64,000 bases of DNA from Xanthomonas hyacinthi (GCF_009769165.1 NZ_CP043476.1:2549001-2613000), one strand, 5' to 3'. Shown: positions 38,946 to 48,995, counted from the stretch's first letter. Made by a program: numbers and translations. Notes: generated from the sequence alone by a model not told the origin.

Positions 38946-40130
38946 ATGCGGTCGTTCTCTGCGCCCCTCTCCGTGCGCACCGCGTGGCGCTGCGGTGTCG
39001 TCTTGCTGCTGTTGCTGACGGCGACCGCGGCGGCCGAGCCGCAGCGCGTCGCCGGCGACGGCTTCGATGCGCGGGCTTTCGCCCGCAGCCAGCGCCGCAC
39101 CTATGAGGTGCAGGATTTTTCCGAACGCTACCGGGCGACGTTGGAGATCGAGGACAACAGCGAGACGTTCCACCCCGGCATCGTGCGCGTGTTCGCGCGC
39201 GGCAGCGCCACGCCGCTGATCGAGGTGGCCTCGCCCGAGCTGGTGCTGGACATCGATGCCAAGGGCGGCAAGGCCAAGGCCAACGTGCTCGAACTGCCGT
39301 ATGGCAAGCAGAGCGTGTTGATCTACGCCGATTTCAACTTCGACGGGATCAAGGACCTGGCGTTGATGGATGGGCAGAACAGCTGCTACCACGGCCCTTC
39401 CTACCAGGTGTACGTCGGTACCGCGCATGGCTTCGAGCCGAGTCGGGGATTCACCGCGCTGGCGCAGAACAACTGCGGCCTGTTCGAGGTGGACGCGCAG
39501 GCGCGCGAACTCCACACCATGACCAAGGACGGCTGCTGCTGGCATCAGTCCGCGGTGTACACGGTGCGCGACGGCGCGCCGTTGCTGGAGCGCGAACTGG
39601 TCGAGGACGCCACCGGCGCATCTTCGAGACTGACCCAGGAGACGCGCTACCGCGACCAGGGCGGCAAGCGCGTGGCGGAGAAGCATTACCTGTGGAATGA
39701 GGACGGCGGCACCGCGCTGGGCGCGCGCAAGATCCTGCTCGAGTTCCGCCTGGCGCCATCCGGCAAGCGCATCGTCGTGTTCGCCAACCAGGGCGATGGA
39801 GCGGCCGGTACGCCGTACTACGCGGCGATCGGTGCGCAGCAGCGGGTCGAGCTGCTGTACCCCGACGATGCGCAGGAGGGCTTGGATTTCGATGCGGCGC
39901 GGCAGGTGCTGCGCTTCGATCGCGGCGACACCAGCTACCGCATCGTCGGCAATGCGCAGGGCGTGCCGCAGCGGATGGAGGTGGTCGTGCGCGGCAAGGT
40001 ACAGCCGCTGGCGCTGCAGCCCGGCTCGGTGCACGGCTCGTTGCAGGCGGTGGCGCAGGCGCTGCGCGCAGCGGAGCGAGCGACGCCGACGCGGCGAACT
40101 GGCGCCGGCACGCGGGCCGGAGCGCCGTGA
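38946..40130 (+). CDS. Exported protein, possibly XAC2610-related
   Basis: 394 residues with a Sec signal (CGVVLLLLLTATAAAEPQ). The segment YADFNFDGIKDLALMDGQNS then GPSYQVYVGTAHGFE resembles the calcium-loop region of XAC2610, the immunity lipoprotein of the Xanthomonas citri T4SS effector XAC2609. Here there is no lipobox Cys, so a soluble periplasmic or secreted product is likely. Pairs of Cys (GCCWH, NNCGLF) may bond. It does not sit beside an effector gene. The relation is from motif memory, and immunity function would be inference. Confidence 0.6.
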   Translation: MRSFSAPLSVRTAWRCGVVLLLLLTATAAAEPQRVAGDGFDARAFARSQRRTYEVQDFSERYRATLEIEDNSETFHPGIVRVFARGSATPLIEVASPELVLDIDAKGGKAKANVLELPYGKQSVLIYADFNFDGIKDLALMDGQNSCYHGPSYQVYVGTAHGFEPSRGFTALAQNNCGLFEVDAQARELHTMTKDGCCWHQSAVYTVRDGAPLLERELVEDATGASSRLTQETRYRDQGGKRVAEKHYLWNEDGGTALGARKILLEFRLAPSGKRIVVFANQGDGAAGTPYYAAIGAQQRVELLYPDDAQEGLDFDAARQVLRFDRGDTSYRIVGNAQGVPQRMEVVVRGKVQPLALQPGSVHGSLQAVAQALRAAERATPTRRTGAGTRAGAP

Positions 40131-40149
40131 TCATCTGTGGTCCGCTGCG

Positions 40150-40311
40150 CCGCTTCGCGCGTCGCGGTTGAAACCGCTCCTACAGGAAGCTCGCGGCCGA
40201 CTTGCTGGGTGCGCTGTGGGCGGGACTTCAGCCCCGACTGTTCCCGAAGTCAGGCAACTGGCCAGCTCCGTTCGTCGCGGTTGAAACCGCCTACAGGTAC
40301 TCGCCTGTCTG
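40150..40311. repeat. Three GTCGCGGTTGAAACCGCTCCTACAGG-type repeats
   Basis: Copies near 40157-40187, 40208-40240 (GGGACTTCAGCCCCGACTG) and 40277-40306, in alternating orientation, of the same family as at 11.5 and 31.4 kb. They fill the junction between the exported protein and the dihydroxyacetone kinase remnant. Confidence 0.7.
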
Positions 40312-40345
40312 GCAGGGCGCATTGTCGGCGGGCCAGGTGGCCGAC

Positions 40346-40752
40346 GTACTTGTGCACCAGCACGCTGGCCACGTCGATGCCTTCGGCGCGGGCGCGCTCG
40401 GCGGCCAGGCCGAAATTGAGCCGGTCGCCGGTGAGGTTCTTGATCACCAGCAGCACCCCGCGCGCGGCGGCGCAGGCGCGGATCGCGGCCAGCACCGCTT
40501 CCACCCCCGGCGAGGCGAACAGGTCGCCGGCGATGGCGCCGCTGAGCATGCCGGGCCGACGAAGCCGGCATGCGCCGGCTCGTGGCCGGCGCCGCCGCCG
40601 GACAGCACCGCGACCTGCGCGGGATCGCGCTCGGCCTGCAGCACGATGCGGGTGCCGCTGGCCGGATCGGAGCGCAGCAGCGGTTGCAACGCGGCGACGG
40701 CATCGAGCACGTCGCCGACGATGGCGCGCGGGGCGGTGAGGAACTGGTCCAT
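40346..40752 (-). pseudogene. Dihydroxyacetone kinase (DhaK domain) remnant
   Basis: The ATG at 40752 opens [19 protein letters not shown] and continues to [20 protein letters not shown], the substrate loop. One missing base near 40555 shifts the frame, after which [19 protein letters not shown] and [19 protein letters not shown] are read in another frame. The sequence then passes from DVASVLV straight to HK and loses homology near 40349. An intact enzyme has about 550 residues; here about 135 remain, so neither the full DhaK nor the DhaL domain is present. Confidence 0.8.
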
Positions 40753-40900
40753 GGGTCTCCTTCGCAGAGAGGCGGGGTCTGCCGCGCACGGTAGCCGAGC
40801 CGGCGTTACGCGCGGCTGAGGCCGGGGGCGGCAGCGCTCACGCACCGGGCGCACGGAATCGGCGAGAATCCCCGCTCATCCCCCCGAATGGAATCCCCGC

Positions 40901-41827
40901 ATGGCCGGCGCCAGCCTGTTCACCCTGCTCGACGATATCGCCTCGCTGCTCGACGACGTGTCGATCCTGACCAAGGTGGCGGCGAAGAAGACCGCCGGCG
41001 TGCTCGGCGACGACCTGGCGCTGAACGCGCAGCAGGTCACCGGGGTCAACGCCGACCGCGAGTTGCCGGTGGTGTGGGCGGTGGCCAAGGGTTCGCTGCT
41101 CAACAAGGCGATCCTGGTGCCGGCGGCGCTGGCGATCAGCGCCTGGCTGCCGTGGGCGATTACCCCGCTGATGATGATCGGCGGCGCGTTCCTGTGCTTC
41201 GAGGGCGTGGAGAAGCTGGCGCACCGCTTCCTGCATTCCAAGGACGAGGACGCGCAGCGCCACGCGCAGCAGCTGCAGGCGCTGGCCGACGAGAAGGTGG
41301 ACGTGGTCGCGCTGGAGAAGGACAAGGTGAAGGGCGCGATCCGCACCGATTTCATCCTCTCCGCCGAGATCATCGTGCTGTCGCTGGGCGTGGTCGCCGG
41401 GGTGCCGTTCTCCCAGCAGATCATGGTGCTGGTGGCGATCGCGCTGGCGATGACGGTCGGCGTGTACGGCCTGGTCGCCGGCATCGTCAAGCTCGACGAC
41501 CTGGGCCTGTCCCTGACCCGCAAGGGCGCCGCCGCCGCGGCGATCGGCCGCGGCATCCTGTGGCTGGCGCCGTGGCTGATGCGGGTGCTGTCGATCGCCG
41601 GCACCGCGGCGATGTTCCTGGTCGGCGGCGGCATCCTGGTGCACAGCATCGGCCCGCTGCACCACGCCCTCGAAGGCCTCGCACCGCAGGGCGCCTGGGG
41701 CGGCGTGGTGCTCAACCTGGGCAATGCGCTGGTCGGCATCGTCGCCGGCGCGTTGGTGCTTGGGGCCGTGGTGCTGTTTCAGAAGTTGCGGGGGAGCCGG
41801 GAATCGGGAATCGGGAAAGGGGAATAG
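40901..41827 (+). CDS. DUF808 (YedI-like) inner-membrane protein
   Basis: 308 residues matching the DUF808 family throughout: [34 protein letters not shown] at the start, [16 protein letters not shown], and several hydrophobic helices ([32 protein letters not shown]). No function is established for the family. The last residues ([11 protein letters not shown]) are translated from the GGGAATC heptad array, so the natural stop has probably been displaced. Confidence 0.88.
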   Translation: MAGASLFTLLDDIASLLDDVSILTKVAAKKTAGVLGDDLALNAQQVTGVNADRELPVVWAVAKGSLLNKAILVPAALAISAWLPWAITPLMMIGGAFLCFEGVEKLAHRFLHSKDEDAQRHAQQLQALADEKVDVVALEKDKVKGAIRTDFILSAEIIVLSLGVVAGVPFSQQIMVLVAIALAMTVGVYGLVAGIVKLDDLGLSLTRKGAAAAAIGRGILWLAPWLMRVLSIAGTAAMFLVGGGILVHSIGPLHHALEGLAPQGAWGGVVLNLGNALVGIVAGALVLGAVVLFQKLRGSRESGIGKGE

Positions 41828-41900
41828 GGAATAGGGAATCGTAAGAGCGGTCTGGCGGATCGCGCGGTTGCGATTCCCCATTCCCGATTCCCCATTCCCG
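41797..41900. repeat. GGGAATC/GGGAATA heptad array with inverted arm
   Basis: Plus-strand heptads run from 41798 to about 41840, and the complementary ATTCCCC/ATTCCCG heptads from about 41873 to 41899, separated by about 32 bp. The two arms can pair into a long imperfect stem between the converging DUF808 and diguanylate cyclase genes, and may act as a terminator for both. Confidence 0.7.
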
Positions 41901-41902
41901 CA

Positions 41903-43495
41903 CTAGTCGGCTGAAACCACCCGGTTCTTGCCCGCCTTCTTGGCCTCGTACAGGGCGCGGTCGGCGCGCTTGACCAGCACGTCCTGGGTCTCGCCGGCGC
42001 GGCGCATCGCCACCCCGGCGCTGAAGCTGACGAACACGCGCTGGTCCTCGTGCACCACCGCGCGCTGGGCCAGCGCGCGCTGCACCCGGGTCACCGCCGC
42101 GGACGCTTCGAAGATGGTGCAGTCGGGCATCAGCAGCAGGAATTCCTCGCCGCCGAAGCGCGCGATCGCGTCGCTGCCGCGCAACGTGGTGCGCGCCACC
42201 TCGACCACGTGGCGCAACGCGGCGTCGCCGCCGGGATGGCCGTAGATCTCGTTGAGCTTGCGGAAATCGTCCAGGTCCAGCATCGCCACGCACAGCGGCT
42301 GGGTGCCGCGCTCGGTGCGCACCAGTTCGCGCACGAACAGTTCGTCCAGCCCGCGCCGGTTGAGGCTGCCGGTGAGCTGGTCGACCCGCACCAGCCCGCT
42401 GACGTCCTGCAGCTCCTGTTCCAGGCGCAGGATGCGCTGCTCGGCCGCTTCCACTTCCTGGCGCGCGGCGATCAGGTGGTCGCGCGCGCGCAGCGCCTGC
42501 TGCTGCACGTGGCCGGTGTCCTGCAGCACTTCCTGCAGCAGGCGGTTGAGGTCGGCGATGCTGCGCGCGTCGCGGATGGTCTGCGAATAGTCGGCGATGC
42601 GGTCGTGGAATTCGCTGGTGCTGATCGCCATGCCGTCCAGGTTCTCGACGAAGGACACCATCATGTCCTTCATCGCCTCCTTGGATTCGGCGATGCCCTG
42701 CTTCAGCAGGCCTTGTTTGTAGATCACCTCGCGCAGGCTGCCGCGCGCTTCCTCGATCGAATAGCGGTCCAGCGGGCCGCTGATCATGTCGCGCACCACC
42801 GCGATCTGGCCCTGCAGCCAGCTGGTGTCGTCGAGCAGTTCGCCGACGTTCTCCAGCAACAGGTCGAACAGGCCCAGCAGCAGGGCCTGCTGCTCCTGGC
42901 TGTCGCTGGCGCGCAGCGCGACCTGGTGGCACAGCTCGCGCACGCGCTGCGCCAGCGGCTCCAGCGGCTGGCCCGGACGCCATTGGCGCAGCGCCTCGCC
43001 GGTGGCCTCCGCTGCGTTGGCCAGTTCCGGCAGGGTGTGCAGCAGCGAGGCCAGCGCGCCGGCGATCGCCTGGCGCAGCAGGTCGCGCAGGCGTTCGGTA
43101 TCGCTGGGCCCGGCCAGCGGATCGCCGACATCGATGGTGCGGATGTACTTGTCGATCAGCTGGCGCAGCGCGCGGCCGTAGCTGGGCCAGTCGCCGCTGG
43201 CGGCCGCCGATTGCAGGCGCCGGCCCATGTCGCCCAGCTCGCCATGCAGGCCGGCCATGCCGTTGGCGAAGGCGCCGAGCAGCTCCAGCGGCTCGTGGGC
43301 GTGGTTGAACAGGCGGATCAGCGCCGCGGTGGCCGCGGCCGGATCGGCGTGCTCGCCCGGCGCGGCAGGCGCGGCCGCATGCGCATGGCCATGCCGCGCC
43401 AGCGCGGAAGCGGCCGGCGCCGGCGGTTCGCGACGGCGCGGCGACAACAGCTTGCGCAGCCCGCCAGCAGGCGGCTCGTCGCGTTGATCCGGCAT
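41903..43495 (-). CDS. Diguanylate cyclase (GGDEF domain)
   Basis: 530 residues. No membrane segment is visible. A long helical, presumably signalling or coiled region (about 50-370, ending in a Glu/Gln-rich coiled coil EVEAAEQRILRLEQELQ) precedes a C-terminal GGDEF domain. The active-site loop is RFGGEEF near 447, and an RxxD inhibitory site (RGSD) lies five residues before it, so product inhibition by c-di-GMP is expected. AGGAAG precedes ATG 43495; ATG 43522 is the alternative. Activity as a cyclase is likely since both signature motifs are intact. Confidence 0.92.
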   Translation of the reverse strand: MPDQRDEPPAGGLRKLLSPRRREPPAPAASALARHGHAHAAAPAAPGEHADPAAATAALIRLFNHAHEPLELLGAFANGMAGLHGELGDMGRRLQSAAASGDWPSYGRALRQLIDKYIRTIDVGDPLAGPSDTERLRDLLRQAIAGALASLLHTLPELANAAEATGEALRQWRPGQPLEPLAQRVRELCHQVALRASDSQEQQALLLGLFDLLLENVGELLDDTSWLQGQIAVVRDMISGPLDRYSIEEARGSLREVIYKQGLLKQGIAESKEAMKDMMVSFVENLDGMAISTSEFHDRIADYSQTIRDARSIADLNRLLQEVLQDTGHVQQQALRARDHLIAARQEVEAAEQRILRLEQELQDVSGLVRVDQLTGSLNRRGLDELFVRELVRTERGTQPLCVAMLDLDDFRKLNEIYGHPGGDAALRHVVEVARTTLRGSDAIARFGGEEFLLLMPDCTIFEASAAVTRVQRALAQRAVVHEDQRVFVSFSAGVAMRRAGETQDVLVKRADRALYEAKKAGKNRVVSAD

Positions 43496-43612
43496 GCGGA
43501 CGCTTCCTCCCAGTAAACGCACCGCCCTGCCGCAAACGCGGCACCCATGGCGACACTCAGGAACAGGATATCGGCGCTGGTGGCGCGGGCTTGAGCGGCG
43601 GCGGCCGCGGCC

Positions 43613-44539
43613 TTACAGCGCGGCGCGGACCTCGTCCAGGCTGGGGGGGGTGGCGCCGGCGCGGGTGCAGTTGATCGCCGCCGCGGCCACGCAGAAGTTC
43701 AGCAACTGCTGCAGCGCCGCCGCCGACCGGCCCAGCGCGGCGAGTGCGGCCAGGTCGGGCAGCTGGTGCAGCAGCGCGGCCTGGAAGCTGTCGCCGGCGC
43801 CGACGGTATCGGCCACCTGCACCGCGCGCCCGGCCACGCGCGCTTCGGCATCGCCGCGCCAGGCCAGCGCGCCGTCGCCGCCCAGGGTCATCACCACCAG
43901 CGACGGCCCCTGCTGCAGCCAGCTGCGCGCGATCGCGAACGGATCCTGCTGCGGGTACAGTAGCTCGATGTCTTCCTGGCTGACCTTGACCACGTGCGCC
44001 AGCGCGATCCAGCGCGCCAGCCGCGCGCGCCACACCGCCATGTCCGGCTCCACCGTCGGCCGCACGTTCGGATCCAGCGAGATCAGCCGCTGCGCGCGTT
44101 CGCGCTCGGCCAGGGCCTGGAAGCTGCTGGCGGTGGTCTCGGCGACCAGGGTGTAGGAGCCGAAGTGCAGGCCGCCGACCGCCGCGTCGAGCGCCGGCAG
44201 GTCGGCCGCGGTCAGCGCGCGGTCGGCGCAGCCGGTGCCGTAGAACGAGTAATTGGGCACGCCCTGCGCGTCCAGCGCGACCATCACCAGGGTGGTCGCC
44301 TCGCGCTTGTCGATGCAGTGCTGCAGCGCCACGCCCTCGCGTTCCAGGGTGCTGCGCAGCTGGCGGCCCAGCGGATCGGTGGACAGGCCGGTGAACAGCG
44401 CCGACGGCGTGCCCAGCCGGGCCAGGCCGATCGCCACGTTGAACGGCGAGCCGCCCTGGCGCGCGGTCATGCCGACCGAGGTGCCGGCGTAGCCGTCGAT
44501 GAAGATGTCGTACAAGGCCTCTCCACACACCACGAACAT
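43613..44539 (-). CDS. PfkB-family carbohydrate kinase, fructokinase-like
   Basis: 308 residues, ribokinase fold. N-terminal GEALYDIF and QGGSPFNVAIGLARLG, plus the C-terminal PfkB signature ADTVGAGDSFQAALL with the catalytic Asp. Sugar phosphorylation at the expense of ATP. The sequence resembles bacterial fructokinases (ScrK/Frk). It follows the OprB porin gene on the same strand, 520 bp downstream of it, so sugar uptake and activation may be linked. Sugar specificity is inferred. Confidence 0.87.
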   Translation of the reverse strand: MFVVCGEALYDIFIDGYAGTSVGMTARQGGSPFNVAIGLARLGTPSALFTGLSTDPLGRQLRSTLEREGVALQHCIDKREATTLVMVALDAQGVPNYSFYGTGCADRALTAADLPALDAAVGGLHFGSYTLVAETTASSFQALAERERAQRLISLDPNVRPTVEPDMAVWRARLARWIALAHVVKVSQEDIELLYPQQDPFAIARSWLQQGPSLVVMTLGGDGALAWRGDAEARVAGRAVQVADTVGAGDSFQAALLHQLPDLAALAALGRSAAALQQLLNFCVAAAAINCTRAGATPPSLDEVRAAL

Positions 44540-44691
44540 CGAACGGCTCCTCGGTTGGCTGCAGCGGCGCCGGGCGGCGCGATGGGCGGCTATTGTGGCG
44601 TACAAGCCGCAGCGCGGCGACCATGCGCGGCGGTGCGGGATCGTGGCTGCCGTGCAGGTACGCGGCTTGCGTGTTGGGCGCGAGGCTGCGC

Positions 44692-44800
44692 CCGTACCCT
44701 CATCCGCCCCTTCGGGGCACCTTCTCCCGAGGGGAGAAGGGAACAGCCACGCGTGCATAGCCCCTCTCCCACCGGGAGAGGGGTTGGGGTGAGGGTGCGG
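44692..44800. repeat. Two 41-bp-family repeats, tail to tail, without DUF559
   Basis: 44760-44800 is a good copy of the 41-bp repeat flanking the DUF559 cassette. 44692-44742 is a diverged copy in the opposite orientation, with CCGTACCCTCA and a TTCTCCCGAGGGGAGAA stem. Relative orientation is the reverse of that around DUF559. Both lie in the 520-bp gene-free interval between the kinase and the porin; I see no gene there. Confidence 0.75.
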
Positions 44801-45060
44801 CGCGCAGCGCCTCGTGGATCCGGGAGCCGGTCGGACGCGCGTGCCGACAGCACCTTGCCCATGTGCCTGCGATCGTCGTAGCTTCCTCCACCCATCGCGC
44901 ATGGGCGCTTCCGATGAAGATCCTGGCCGAAGAACAGGCGCGGCATGGATCTGCCTGCCATGCAGGTGGCGCCGATGATGCGAGGCGCTTCGCCCCCCGC
45001 ATGCCGCGCCAGCGCGGCGCCGTGCGGCCGGCGCCATCGCCGCGACGCGGCACGCGGCGG

Positions 45061-46353
45061 TCAGAAGTTCATGCTGACGCGCAGGCCGCCGACCACGCCG
45101 TTGTTGTCCTTGATCCCGTTGGCATTGCGGATGTACTGCAGATTCGGCATCAGCGACAGCGCCGGAGTGATGGCGTACTGGTAGTTCAGTTCCAGCGGGT
45201 ATTCGTATTCCTGCACGCCGACCGCGGCCGCCCCGGCCGGCAGCGCGGCGTTGTAGCGGCGCTGCGCAGCGCCGAGGCGTTCGCTGACGCGGGTACGGCC
45301 GGCGGCAAAGCCGATGCGGTCGTACGGGCGCGAGGCGAACGGCGCATCCAGCCACGCGCCCAGCTGCAGCATCTGGTCGATGCGGTCGGTGTCCTTGTCG
45401 GCCTGCACCCAGTTGCCGAACAGGCGCAGCGCGGCGCCGCCGGGGCTGCGCCACAGCACCTGCTCGGCGGTGGCGTAATAGCCGCTTTCGCTGTCCATCA
45501 CCGCGGTGGCGTCGTCGCTGACCTCCGACGGCAGGCCGCTGACGGTGACGGTGTTGCGGTAGTCGGCGCTGTTGCGCCAGCCGCCGACGCGGTAGTGGCC
45601 TTGCAGGCCATCGCCGAAGGTGGGCAGGTATTCGATCTCGGCCACCACCAGCGTGCCCTGGCTGTCGCCGTCGGTGGTCAGTTTCAGGCCCTGGCCGCGG
45701 TCCAGGTTGTTCGGATTGACGTCGTAGGCGCCGAGCTTGAAGCGCCAGGCGTCGTTGGGCTTGAACGCGACCACCGCGCCGTACTGGCTGATCGGATCGG
45801 TGTACCAGCCGTTGCTGACGTAGCCGGGCAGGCCGCCGCAGAAGCTCAGGTTCTGGAACGTGCAGGAGAACGAGAAGAAATCGCCGTTGGCGTACAGGCG
45901 GCCGAGCTTGATGCTGAGGCGGTCGTCGAACAGCTCCTGGGTCAGCGAGAACTGGCTCAGGCGGGTCACCGAGCCGCGGCCGTGGATCTCCTGCACCGCC
46001 AGCAGGGTGGGGAAGCCGGCCGTGTCGTTGAGCGAGTCGCCGTTGCGGTTGGCCACTTCGACCTTGAAGGTCGCGCCGTGCCAGGCCCACAGCTTGTCCA
46101 GATCGAAAGTGCCGGCCAGGAAAAACTGGTCGGCATAGGCGTAGGTACCGTCGCGGCTGCCGCCGGAGGTGTTGTGTGCGAACTCGCCGGTGTAGGACAG
46201 GCGCAGATCCACGCCGCTGTCGAGCAGGCGGGTGCGCGCACCGCCCCAGTCGCCGGTCAGGGTCTTGGCCGGATCGAAATCCTGCGCCGCGGCCTGCGCG
46301 CAGCACAGCGCTGCCGACAGCGCCGCCAGGGCGATGCATGGGGTCTTGTTCAT
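45061..46353 (-). CDS. OprB-type carbohydrate-selective porin
   Basis: 430-residue outer-membrane beta-barrel with Sec signal ([17 protein letters not shown]). The family start [26 protein letters not shown] is present, as are alternating beta strands and a C-terminal aromatic residue (GLRVSMNF) used for barrel assembly. OprB porins pass glucose and related sugars. Upstream of the kinase gene on the same strand. The 5' flank (46615-46680) is markedly AT-rich and may hold its promoter. Confidence 0.92.
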   Translation of the reverse strand: MNKTPCIALAALSAALCCAQAAAQDFDPAKTLTGDWGGARTRLLDSGVDLRLSYTGEFAHNTSGGSRDGTYAYADQFFLAGTFDLDKLWAWHGATFKVEVANRNGDSLNDTAGFPTLLAVQEIHGRGSVTRLSQFSLTQELFDDRLSIKLGRLYANGDFFSFSCTFQNLSFCGGLPGYVSNGWYTDPISQYGAVVAFKPNDAWRFKLGAYDVNPNNLDRGQGLKLTTDGDSQGTLVVAEIEYLPTFGDGLQGHYRVGGWRNSADYRNTVTVSGLPSEVSDDATAVMDSESGYYATAEQVLWRSPGGAALRLFGNWVQADKDTDRIDQMLQLGAWLDAPFASRPYDRIGFAAGRTRVSERLGAAQRRYNAALPAGAAAVGVQEYEYPLELNYQYAITPALSLMPNLQYIRNANGIKDNNGVVGGLRVSMNF

Positions 46354-47158
46354 GGGTGACTCGCTGTGTGCGGGGCCGGCGCGGGTGCGCGGCCGGTCAT
46401 GGGAAGGACGCCGGCGCGGCGGCGGCCGTGGCGGCGCGTGGTCGACGGCAGGAACGGGAACAGGGCCTGCGGCGCGCGCCGCTGGAACGGCGGCGGGAAA
46501 CGGTACGGGTGACGGTGTCGGTGCGTGGCTGGAACACATGGCCTCCAGATCGCCCATCGCTGTGCGTTGCGCTGGGCTGGATGTACTCGGATGCAACCGC
46601 TGTGTCCGCAGCATATCGTCGCCATGATTGTTCCATGTTCGTTATTTTTCGAATTAGATCTTTCTTGTTTTTCTTTGTTCAGGATTGTCGGCGCTTGCCA
46701 AGCACAATGCCTGCTCCGTTGCAGCCCTCGCCCCTTGTGCGGCGCAGGTTCTGCCGTTCGGGCGCGGTGCGCTGCGGCCTTGGCCCATGGCCGCTGCCGC
46801 GGCGGCGGCGCGGCATGTTTTGTTGCATCGCAGCGTGCGGAACGGGCACAGCCGTCGCGGTGTGGTTCAGGCGCCCGGCGACTGCCCGCCGTCCACCGCC
46901 AGCGCCTGGCCGGTGATCCAGCGCGCCTGCGGCGAGAGCCGGCGAAGGCGCAAGGGGCGGTCATCGGCAACTCCTGCGCTGGCGCCAGCGCGCGCCGGGC
47001 GCCGATATCGGCCAATCCGCAGCGCGGGGCCGGGTTCTGGCACCATGACGGCCCGCCGCGCGCGCATGCGGCCAGCGCCACGGCCTGTCCGCGCCCGCCA
47101 GCGGGCGCCGCCGCGCATGCCGGCCACCGCGTTCCCTCTTTCCAGGATCCTCCCCGCA
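46354..47158. other. Long interval without intact gene
   Basis: About 800 bp. It contains an AT-rich patch (about 46620-46690) unusual for this genome and a fragment of an SDR gene on the reverse strand. Long open frames here are effects of high GC and show no family resemblance. Confidence 0.55.
46867..46945 (-). pseudogene. C-terminal scrap of a short-chain dehydrogenase
   Basis: The last 25 codons of a reverse-strand frame read [19 protein letters not shown] and stop. This is the standard ending of classical SDR enzymes (WITGQxLxVDGG). Nothing upstream in that frame resembles the rest of the fold, so the bulk of the gene has gone. Confidence 0.6.
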
Positions 47159-47485
47159 GTGAAGAAGACCTACCAGCTCCGCATCGAAGGCAAGCACCCC
47201 GACCGCCTGCTCGACGCCAGCAAGCACGACATCCGCAAGTACATCCGCCGCGAACGCCGCAAGACCCTGCCGAGCGGCGCCGACTACTGGGACTTCGACA
47301 CGCTGTTCGGCGCCGAGGAAGCCAGCGCCGCGGTCGTGCCGCCGGCCGAACTGTTGCGCGCGATCGACGCGCTGGTCGCCGCCGGCGGCACCCGGTTCTA
47401 CGTGGAAATCCGCAGCAAGCCGGGCAAGCGCGCGCCGCGGCCGCAGGGCGACAGCGCGGCCGCCGCCGATCCGTTCGACGATTGA
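47159..47485 (+). CDS. DUF6172 family protein
   Basis: 108 residues, hydrophilic, no signal. [34 protein letters not shown] followed by [15 protein letters not shown] are features I associate with DUF6172. GTG start at 47159; an AGGA lies about 12 nt upstream. Function unknown; the Lys/Arg-rich N-terminal half suggests nucleic acid contact but this is only a guess. Confidence 0.75.
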   Translation: MKKTYQLRIEGKHPDRLLDASKHDIRKYIRRERRKTLPSGADYWDFDTLFGAEEASAAVVPPAELLRAIDALVAAGGTRFYVEIRSKPGKRAPRPQGDSAAAADPFDD

Positions 47486-47597
47486 GGGCGGCGCGCGAGC
47501 GGCTTCGGGTGGCCTCGGGCGATCGGTCGCGGCGCGCCAAGCGGCTCGGCGTGGCCTCGGGCCGGTCCTCCTCGCCCGCGCCGAGGCCCGGTGCGCG

Positions 47598-48410
47598 ATG
47601 ATGCGCGCCTGCCTCGCCGCGCGCGGTCGCTACCCCATGCCCTGTTCCCGAACGCTGCTGAGCCTGCTGCTGTGCTGCTGCGTCGTCGCCGCGGCGCAGG
47701 CGCGCACGGTGTACCGCTGCGTGCGCGACGGCACGGTCAGCCTGGCGACCGCGCCGGAGCCGGGGTCGCGCTGTACGCCGAAGGAACTGGACGATGCCGC
47801 GATCGCCACGCCCAATCTGTGGGGCAGCATGGGCGTGTTCAGCGGCATCTTGTACGCGCGCGAGCAGGACGGGCGCCTGGTGTATTCCACGCGCAATCTG
47901 CCCGGCTCGCGCCCGTACCTGCGCTTCACCGCGGTCACCCCGCCGGGCGAGGCGGCGCATCCGGGCCTGGGCAAGGTCGGCGCACCGCAGTTGAACGCGC
48001 ACGCCAAGCAATTCCGCGCCGCGGCGCGCGCCACCGGCGTGGACGATCCGTGGCTGCGCGCGATCGCGCATGCCGAAAGCGGCTTCGACGCCGCGGCGGT
48101 GTCGCCGAAGGGCGCGCAGGGCGTGATGCAGCTGATGCCGGAGGTGGCGAAGCAATACGGGGTGGCCGATCCGTTCGCCGCCGATCAGTCGATCGCCGGC
48201 GGCGCGCGCTACATGCAGGCGCTGCTGCGCCGCTACCAGGGCGACCGCACCCTGGCCGCGGCCGCCTACAACGCCGGCATCGGCACCGTGGCGCGCTATC
48301 GCGGCGTGCCGCCCTACGCGGAGACCCGCGACTACATCGACAAGGTGATGGCGCTGTACCAGCGCTACCGCGAGGCGATGGGGATCAGGGCGGAAACGCC
48401 GGCGCAGTAG
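47598..48410 (+). CDS. Lytic transglycosylase, SLT domain
   Basis: 270 residues. Signal peptide near [19 protein letters not shown], a short DUF4124-like head ([17 protein letters not shown]), and an SLT domain from about residue 135 with the catalytic Glu in [27 protein letters not shown] and [16 protein letters not shown]. It cleaves the glycan strand of peptidoglycan in the periplasm, leaving 1,6-anhydro ends. The start may instead be the ATG at 47637, closer to the signal. Confidence 0.9.
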   Translation: MMRACLAARGRYPMPCSRTLLSLLLCCCVVAAAQARTVYRCVRDGTVSLATAPEPGSRCTPKELDDAAIATPNLWGSMGVFSGILYAREQDGRLVYSTRNLPGSRPYLRFTAVTPPGEAAHPGLGKVGAPQLNAHAKQFRAAARATGVDDPWLRAIAHAESGFDAAAVSPKGAQGVMQLMPEVAKQYGVADPFAADQSIAGGARYMQALLRRYQGDRTLAAAAYNAGIGTVARYRGVPPYAETRDYIDKVMALYQRYREAMGIRAETPAQ

Positions 48411-48462
48411 CGCGTGTTGCCGCCCCGGGGCGGCCGCGCGCGCCGATCCGGCACGCCACGCC

Positions 48463-48944
48463 TCAGCGCCTGGCCTGCAGCGCCACTTCCTCGCACGGCT
48501 GCACCACCCCCAGCCCTCGCCGGCGAAGCGCAGCTGGATGCTCTCGCCGGAGCCGCGCCCGAGCAGCGTGCCCAGGCTGAGGTCGGCGACGATCTCCGGG
48601 GTCAGCCCGCCGGACCAGGTCACGGTGGCGTTGGGGTCGGTGAACACCGGGCCGCGCTGCGCGTTCACCGGGGTTCACCGGCAGCGTCAGCGGTTCGTAG
48701 TGCGAGGTGATGGCGACGATGCCGTGGCCGCTCAGGCGCACGTTGAACAGGCCGCCGGAGAGCATGCCGGCGACCTTCGGGTGAACTTGAGCGCGCCCTT
48801 GCGCGCCACCATCGCCCCGGCCTTGGCCCAGACCCGGCCGTCCAGGCGCACTTCCAGCAGGTGCGGGCTTTCCAGTTCGAACGCGTCGGCGGAGGCGTCC
48901 TTCGCGCGCGCGGACAGGAATTCGGCCAGGATGCATACGCTCAT
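48463..48944 (-). pseudogene. AIM24-family protein gene, internally deleted and frameshifted
   Basis: The ATG at 48944 (with AAGGA upstream) opens a normal start ending VWAKAGAMVARKGALKFTR. From there the sequence jumps to KVAGMLSGGLFNVRLSGHGIV, which belongs about 100 residues later in intact proteins. Frame changes follow before [19 protein letters not shown] and before [14 protein letters not shown] at the end. At least three lesions are needed, so it is non-functional. AIM24 homologues are poorly characterised. Confidence 0.8.
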
Positions 48945-48995
48945 CGTCGGTCCTTGGTATGGGCAAGGACCGCAGCATAGCCGCCGGCCGGCGGC

